Of a DNA stretch of 64,000 bases, positions 59,801-64,000 are shown piece after piece; positions within the stretch are counted from its first letter, which is position 1; the number at the start of each line of letters is the position of its first letter. Made by a program: the position numbers and the translations under genes. This DNA is from Dipteronia dyeriana (lineage: Eukaryota > Streptophyta > Magnoliopsida > Sapindales > Sapindaceae). The stretch covers positions 112,664,146 to 112,728,145 of the forward strand of contig CM065296.1 in assembly GCA_032871835.1 (NCBI GenBank). Reading direction: 5' to 3'. Below the pieces are notes generated by a model, which did not search any database, was not told where the DNA came from, and was given only the letters and a program-made list of their open reading frames with translations.

Positions 59801-60467
59801 CTTGAGTAGTTATATGGATGTTTTGAGTGCTTAAAGTCTTTGCTTAATTGATCACTTTGTAATTGATCCAAGGTTAGATGCTATGTACCGAGAAGAGACG
59901 TGTTTGACAATGCTTAGATAAACATTCACTATACTTGACTAGAAAGTGCTAGAACCACTAGGCTAGCGTATAGGGTTCGATTTGTATTTCACGTGCTTAA
60001 TGGGTTCATATATATTGTCCGGATTACTCGAGAGAGATTTCGGGTATATATGGATACTATCTCTAAGACATCGAGAGAGATTAGAGATTAATTAAGGGGA
60101 TACGAGTCTATGTATACTTGCACACTTGAGGATTATGTGCGTCTAGAACGTAATTAGCAGGATTGTCACGGTTGAGTCGTTTCCCTAGTATAACCACATT
60201 TCATGCATATCTTCATTCCATCTATCATTGTATATATCATTTATATAAGTTTTTTAGTTATATTATTATTCATTTTTTCTCACACGCAACACACGAGTCC
60301 GCTTGGAGTGTTGTAATAATAGCTAGAACTAGAGACGATCGGTGAATCTCACCTACCTGTGGATCGATCCCTTGCTTGCTACTGTGCTAGTCTCTGTGAC
60401 TTGCGCCCTTGTGAGACCGAACTTAAATATTCATATTTGATGACACTGCAACGACGTGTCATTATCA
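56836..60467 (+). mobile_element. Athila-like element B2 with truncated 5' LTR
   Basis: It is flanked by perfect duplications actcc (56831-56835 and 60468-60472). The left 56836-57141 matches the start of LTR B, then similarity stops. The full right LTR is 58335-60467. In front of it, aggtttgggggtat (58321-58334) is the polypurine tract, preceded by ttttttgctcgaagatgagcaaaag, the 3' signature of Athila elements. The interior (57142-58334) has no gag or pol motif. This is a deletion derivative in the opposite orientation to A. Confidence 0.88.
58335..60467 (+). repeat. 3' LTR of element B2
   Basis: It is collinear with solo LTR B (44454-46605) over 2.1 kb, including the TATA region near 58893, the ctcccatggagg hairpin at 58993-59022 and the end cgacgtgtcattatca. 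Confidence 0.92.
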
Positions 60468-62087
60468 ACTCCTTTGACTCCTAATTCGTGCGTGTACATG
60501 CTATAGATTCGTATTACCTAAACATACCTTTAACCTCTCTCGATGTATTTAGAGATAGTATCTATATATACCCGGAATCTTTCTCAAGAAATTTGGACAA
60601 TATATATAGATCAGTCAAGCAATTTGAATACAAATTGAACCCTATATGCTAACCTAGTGGTTCTAGCACTTTCTAGTCAAGCATAGTGAACATTTGTCTT
60701 AGCATTGTCAAATGCATCTCCTCTCGGTACTTAGCATCCAACCATATATCGATTATAAAATAATCAATTAAGTAAAAGCCTTAAGCATTCAAAGTATCCA
60801 TATAGCTTCAAAAGCACAAAAATAGGTAAATAAAAGAGTCTATCACAAAGGAATCAAGGGTTAAGCATCATCTTGTTCTAACATAAGAATAATTAGCTCA
60901 TACTATAAATCATGAATCAATATAAATAAACAAGAGAAGAGAAGAGTTGAAGAGATAAAACTAAGTTGTAGATTCAATCTCTTGTAGCTTGAGCTTCCCT
61001 AGCTTCCTTGGATCAACCAAACCTTGCCCTAGCTGATCAAATCTTGAAGAACTCGGTCCAGAAATGAAGAGAGAACCTCCAAAACGTGAATAATCAGAGC
61101 TGGTCTGGTGTGTTGATGATTTCTAGATCCCCTTTCTCTCTCCTCTATCGCTTTCTTTTATAGGCAACAAGAAACCCCCCACTTAAGTAGGAGAGTCCCA
61201 AAGATATCCTCTCAGCCTCTAGGAACATCCCCCCTCCATGCTTAATCATAGATAAGAGAGGGGGTCCCATAATAAAGCACATATTCTGTTCACGAAACAG
61301 AGTATTCAAAATCTGCCATAAAGTGTGGTTCGATATGCGGTTCACTTTGACACATCGTACCGCACATCAGTTTATTTTAAGTGGTTGAATTCCTACGCGA
61401 TACGAAGTGCGGTTTGTGTTTCCTTCTAGTACGGTATGCGTAACGCACTTGAAGCTTTCTACAATTTCGCCTGCCATCCCACGTGGTACAAAGTACTGTT
61501 CACTTCGACGCTGCGTTCCACACTGATTTCTGCTGCTCTCCTACGCAGTATATAGTACGGTTCACTTCAACACTGCGTACTGCGCTTACTTCTAGTATTT
61601 CTGCTGCCCTGCTACGCCGTACGAAGTGCGGTATGCACTTTCTTCTAGTACGGTTCGCGTACCACACTTCTCATTCCATACAGAGCTCAAACCTTCTTTT
61701 TCACTCCGAAAACTCCCGGTTCCGCACAAGGATAACTTCTGGCTAGAGAGGATCTGTTTAAGCATTAAGAACTTCAAAAGATGGAGTTTGCAAAGAAAAC
61801 GAGAGCAAAACTGTACAAAATAATGGGTATGTAAAGCATGAAAAACGAGCTTATCAGATATAATAGAGAGAGAATCCTGAGAGTGTGAATGTAACAATTT
61901 TCTACATAGTGAAACTTTCTCTTGTCGTCCTGATGGTCGTGGTTTTTACCCGATTTGGGTTTCCATATAAAATCCTCTTTTGTTGTGTGTGTTTGGATTT
62001 ATTCTCTTCCTATTAACTATTTATTTTTGCTATTGTTTGTGTTCGATCCGGTAACGCTTCCTCGTAGTGACGATTTATCCACCAACA

Positions 62088-62175
62088 TCGCTTGGGAAAC
62101 TAATATAGTGCTTTGACTGGGAAGAGGTTAAAGAAGATCAAAGGCAAAAATCTAACCCGAAAAGGAGAGGAAAGG
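62088..62175 (+). pseudogene. P450 copy 2, segment 4 (after the haem loop)
   Basis: cttgggaaactaatatagtg and tttgactgggaagaggttaa align with 3631-3670 of copy 1 and encode LG-LIQCFDWEEVKEDQ. The alignment continues through aacccgaaaa to gaaagg, where element G begins. The last 20 or so codons are therefore beyond G or lost. Confidence 0.85.
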
Positions 62176-64000
62176 TGATGTAGCGGGAGCTCTACGAGAA
62201 AAACCTGCAAGAAACAATTAGAAACAACAATTTGGATCCGTTGATTCATACACGAATACCGGAAACAAACCATACTAATATTCTGTTGATCCGCACACGG
62301 ATGCCAGAATACCAGGCTTCAAATACAACAATCGACTTCGCGTAGGAAGGATGTGTAATTGGATAGTTGAGAAACAATTCTCTATATTTTTTATTAATAA
62401 AAAACTACCTTTCAAACCCTAATACAATCTACTTAAATAGAATTGTAAAACTTGATTAACAAGAAAACCCTAAACAAACCGGAAAGAATCCTAAATGAAA
62501 AAGATACTAAATATCCTAAAAAAAAGAATCCTAAAACATTAAAAACCTATCTAAAAAATAAATTGGATTTGATTAAATCAAATCACAAAATAATTAATAA
62601 CCTAATTACATGTAAACTAAAAGGAAATAAAATAAACGTACGGAATCATGACAACAATTAAAAACCTTAAAACAAGAAACCACTGTCTTGGCGCACCATA
62701 AATTTAATGGCCAAATTCGGATATTCTATAGACCGTTATAGAAGATGGAGTCTTCATAATATTTGTAGGGCTCGTCTTGGGCTTTCCGAAAACATAATAT
62801 AATGTTGATTTTGAGTTGGTTTTCCCCTAAAATTTGCCCATTCTGACTGTTTCGACCATTCCAAGTTTTTGCTTCCTTCTTTCCGCACCCTTCGTCTTTG
62901 AGTCGATCCCTCCACTCCATGAAATCCAAACCTTTGTTTGCCATATCGTCTTTGCTTGCTGCATCATTCTCTCCAGGTTGGAGAAAATTCATCCATGAGT
63001 TTTGGAAAGGTAAACTGAACACACCAACCTATACGGCGACTGAAAAACAATGTTTCGTAACCCATTAGTTTCTTCTGCACACGGAGTTAGGAATGCACGC
63101 CTTACCACCATGGCTGACCCATGTTCTTCAGCTATGTTTCCACTGTCCAAGACCCCTATATTGTTGAATTTGGGTGCTGATTGGTCACTTATGCCCATGC
63201 ATGCCTCCTTGTCGACTTTTGTTGCTGCATGACACTCCTCTTCAACTAATTTTGGTTTGGGATCATTATTAATTATTACGAAATCAGGGCGTACCATTAA
63301 CATTGGACCAATATCGCCTTCTACCCAATCTTCATTGACCATATCCTCTCTATCAAACTACAGTTCATCCCTTGTTTCAGCTTCGTCTTCATCTTCAAAC
63401 TGTTGCATCTCTGCACAAAGACGCTGCTCCATCAACAAAACACCAGTGTCGCTGTCCACAAGGTCCTCATCCGTGGTCTCTACTTCGTCAAACTGAGGTT
63501 CAACTCCAATGTTATCCACTAATTCTTCTTGGGCTTCCACATCTTCATCAAATTGTGGTTCAACTCCAATGTTATCCACTAATTCTTCTTGGCTATCTTC
63601 TGGTTCAGCGAACAACACTCTCCTGTCCACTTTCCAGCACTCGGACTGTCTGTGTTTGACGTTACCACAACTGAAGCATCTCAACCCACTCGACGACCTA
63701 GGTTGCTATTTTGGATTAGCAACTGGACGCGGAACGACGCCACTATTGTTACCTGATAACAATCCGCCTCCTCTCTTACTTGTGACAGTCTTCTCCACTT
63801 GCAAGGCTCTTTGATGGGCTTCAGATATAGTACCTGGGTTAAAGAGTTTCACCACCTCAACGATTTGCGAACGAAGGCCGCTGTATACCAGGATACCAAC
63901 TAATCCTGAGTTTCTTCAATATTGTTATGCACAAGCAATTGGTAGAACTCCGTTGTATACTCATCAACTGTCCGCAAACCTTGACGCAATTTTCACAATC
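62176..64000 (-). mobile_element. LTR retrotransposon G, incomplete at window end
   Basis: It starts tgatgtagcgggagctctac, the likely outer end of a minus-strand LTR, and holds gag further right. A TATA-like ctatttaagtag lies on the minus strand at about 62430-62441. The inner part to about 62830 is AT-rich LTR-like sequence. No pol motif was found between the LTR and gag, so the copy is a deletion derivative or its order is rearranged. The other LTR lies outside the window. Confidence 0.65.
62989..64000 (-). pseudogene. Gag of element G with zinc knuckle
   Basis: At the window edge, minus-strand reading gives LRQGLRTVDEYTTEFYQLL, then EVVKLFNPGTISEAHQRALQ over a frame change: the Ty3/gypsy capsid C-terminal pattern. 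A basic linker leads to the zinc knuckle CFSCGNVKHRQSEC (C-X2-C-X4-H-X4-C; about 63640-63685). It is followed by an acidic region in which EELVDNIGVEPQFDE occurs twice in tandem. Beyond a stop near 63358, FLTPCAEE and RNIVFQSPYRLVCSVYL (about 63005-63100) resemble the start of a protease region, but no active-site Asp-Ser/Thr-Gly is present. Stops and shifts make it a pseudogene. Confidence 0.75.

Larger units (their letters stand above)
42750..61856 (-). mobile_element. Athila-like Ty3/gypsy element A with nested insertions
   Basis: LTRs start tgatcgtgtcaaact on the plus strand and end gagcttatca. Left copy 42750-44445; right copy 56550-56835 plus 60473-61856, interrupted by element B2. Flanking 5-mers ggtat (42745-42749) and gatat (61857-61861) differ once. 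Genes run on the minus strand: gag (56323 down to 51449), protease, RT, RNase H, integrase, then an env-like ORF next to the 3' LTR. The primer site resembles the tRNA-Asp type used by Athila. Solo LTRs B, J and C lie inside. Every gene is broken. Confidence 0.85.
56550..61856 (-). repeat. 5' LTR of element A, split by element B2
   Basis: The pieces are 56550-56835 and 60473-61856, with actcc duplicated at the break. A segment of about 24 bp (ctcgcaataacacgaggtcg region, 56578-56600) is present here but absent from the left LTR. The dyad block is at 61315-61680. Confidence 0.85.
42049..62087 (+). mobile_element. Copia-type solo LTR I, split by element A
   Basis: The left part (42049-42749) starts tgttggatattacttgaat and the right part (61862-62087) ends gtgacgatttatccaccaaca. 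The flanking 5-mers ttgct (42044-42048) and tcgct (62088-62092) differ by one base. The right part has the usual Copia LTR end style (gtggtttttacccgatttgg, then gttcgatccggtaacgc). Without the nested 19.1-kb element A, I is about 930 bp and has no internal coding region. GC-rich dyads occur at 42190-42400. Confidence 0.8.

Overview
The window is plant nuclear DNA, most likely from a eudicot. It is AT-rich. It holds two copies of a CYP81-like A-type cytochrome P450, exon remnants of plant genes (SEC5 exocyst subunit, a PPR protein, a DUF1985 protein), and plant-type LTR retrotransposons of the Tat, Athila-like and Copia groups. I saw no intact host gene. Assignments rest on motifs read by eye, with no database search.

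Layout. 1-2300: AT-rich DNA and a 1.05-kb hAT-like element. 2307-3784: P450 copy 1, a pseudogene with stops and frameshifts. 3785-10400: decayed sequence with a PPR fragment, a DUF1985 fragment, three SEC5 exons with their introns, two fold-back repeats and a 20-22 bp minisatellite. 11790-13660: an 84-bp tandem satellite. 13990-17560: a tandem unit of about 315 bp, split by a long-TIR element and a solo LTR (family C). 17793-29628: a complete 11.8-kb Tat-lineage element (D, minus strand) with matching 5-bp target duplications, a second (archaeal-type) RNase H and, on the opposite strand, a spliced antisense gene between integrase and 3' LTR.

29970-62175: P450 copy 2, an about 1.5-kb gene now spread over 32 kb in four pieces. 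The first gap (30302-40633) is a non-coding LTR element E, whose right LTR is itself cut by a TIR element K and a full-length Copia element F. The second gap (41249-41908) is a solo LTR, H. The third gap (42049-62087) is a Copia solo LTR, I, split by an Athila-like element A (42750-61856, minus strand). A is in turn broken by solo LTRs B, J and C and by a second B element inside its right LTR. A last element, G, starts at 62176 and runs off the window.

Many element boundaries are supported by TG...CA ends and 5-bp duplications, so relative insertion order can be read: P450 duplication, then I, then A, then B; separately E, then F and K. A recurring oddity is that LTRs of six otherwise different families carry short GC-rich dyad repeats inside AT-rich sequence.
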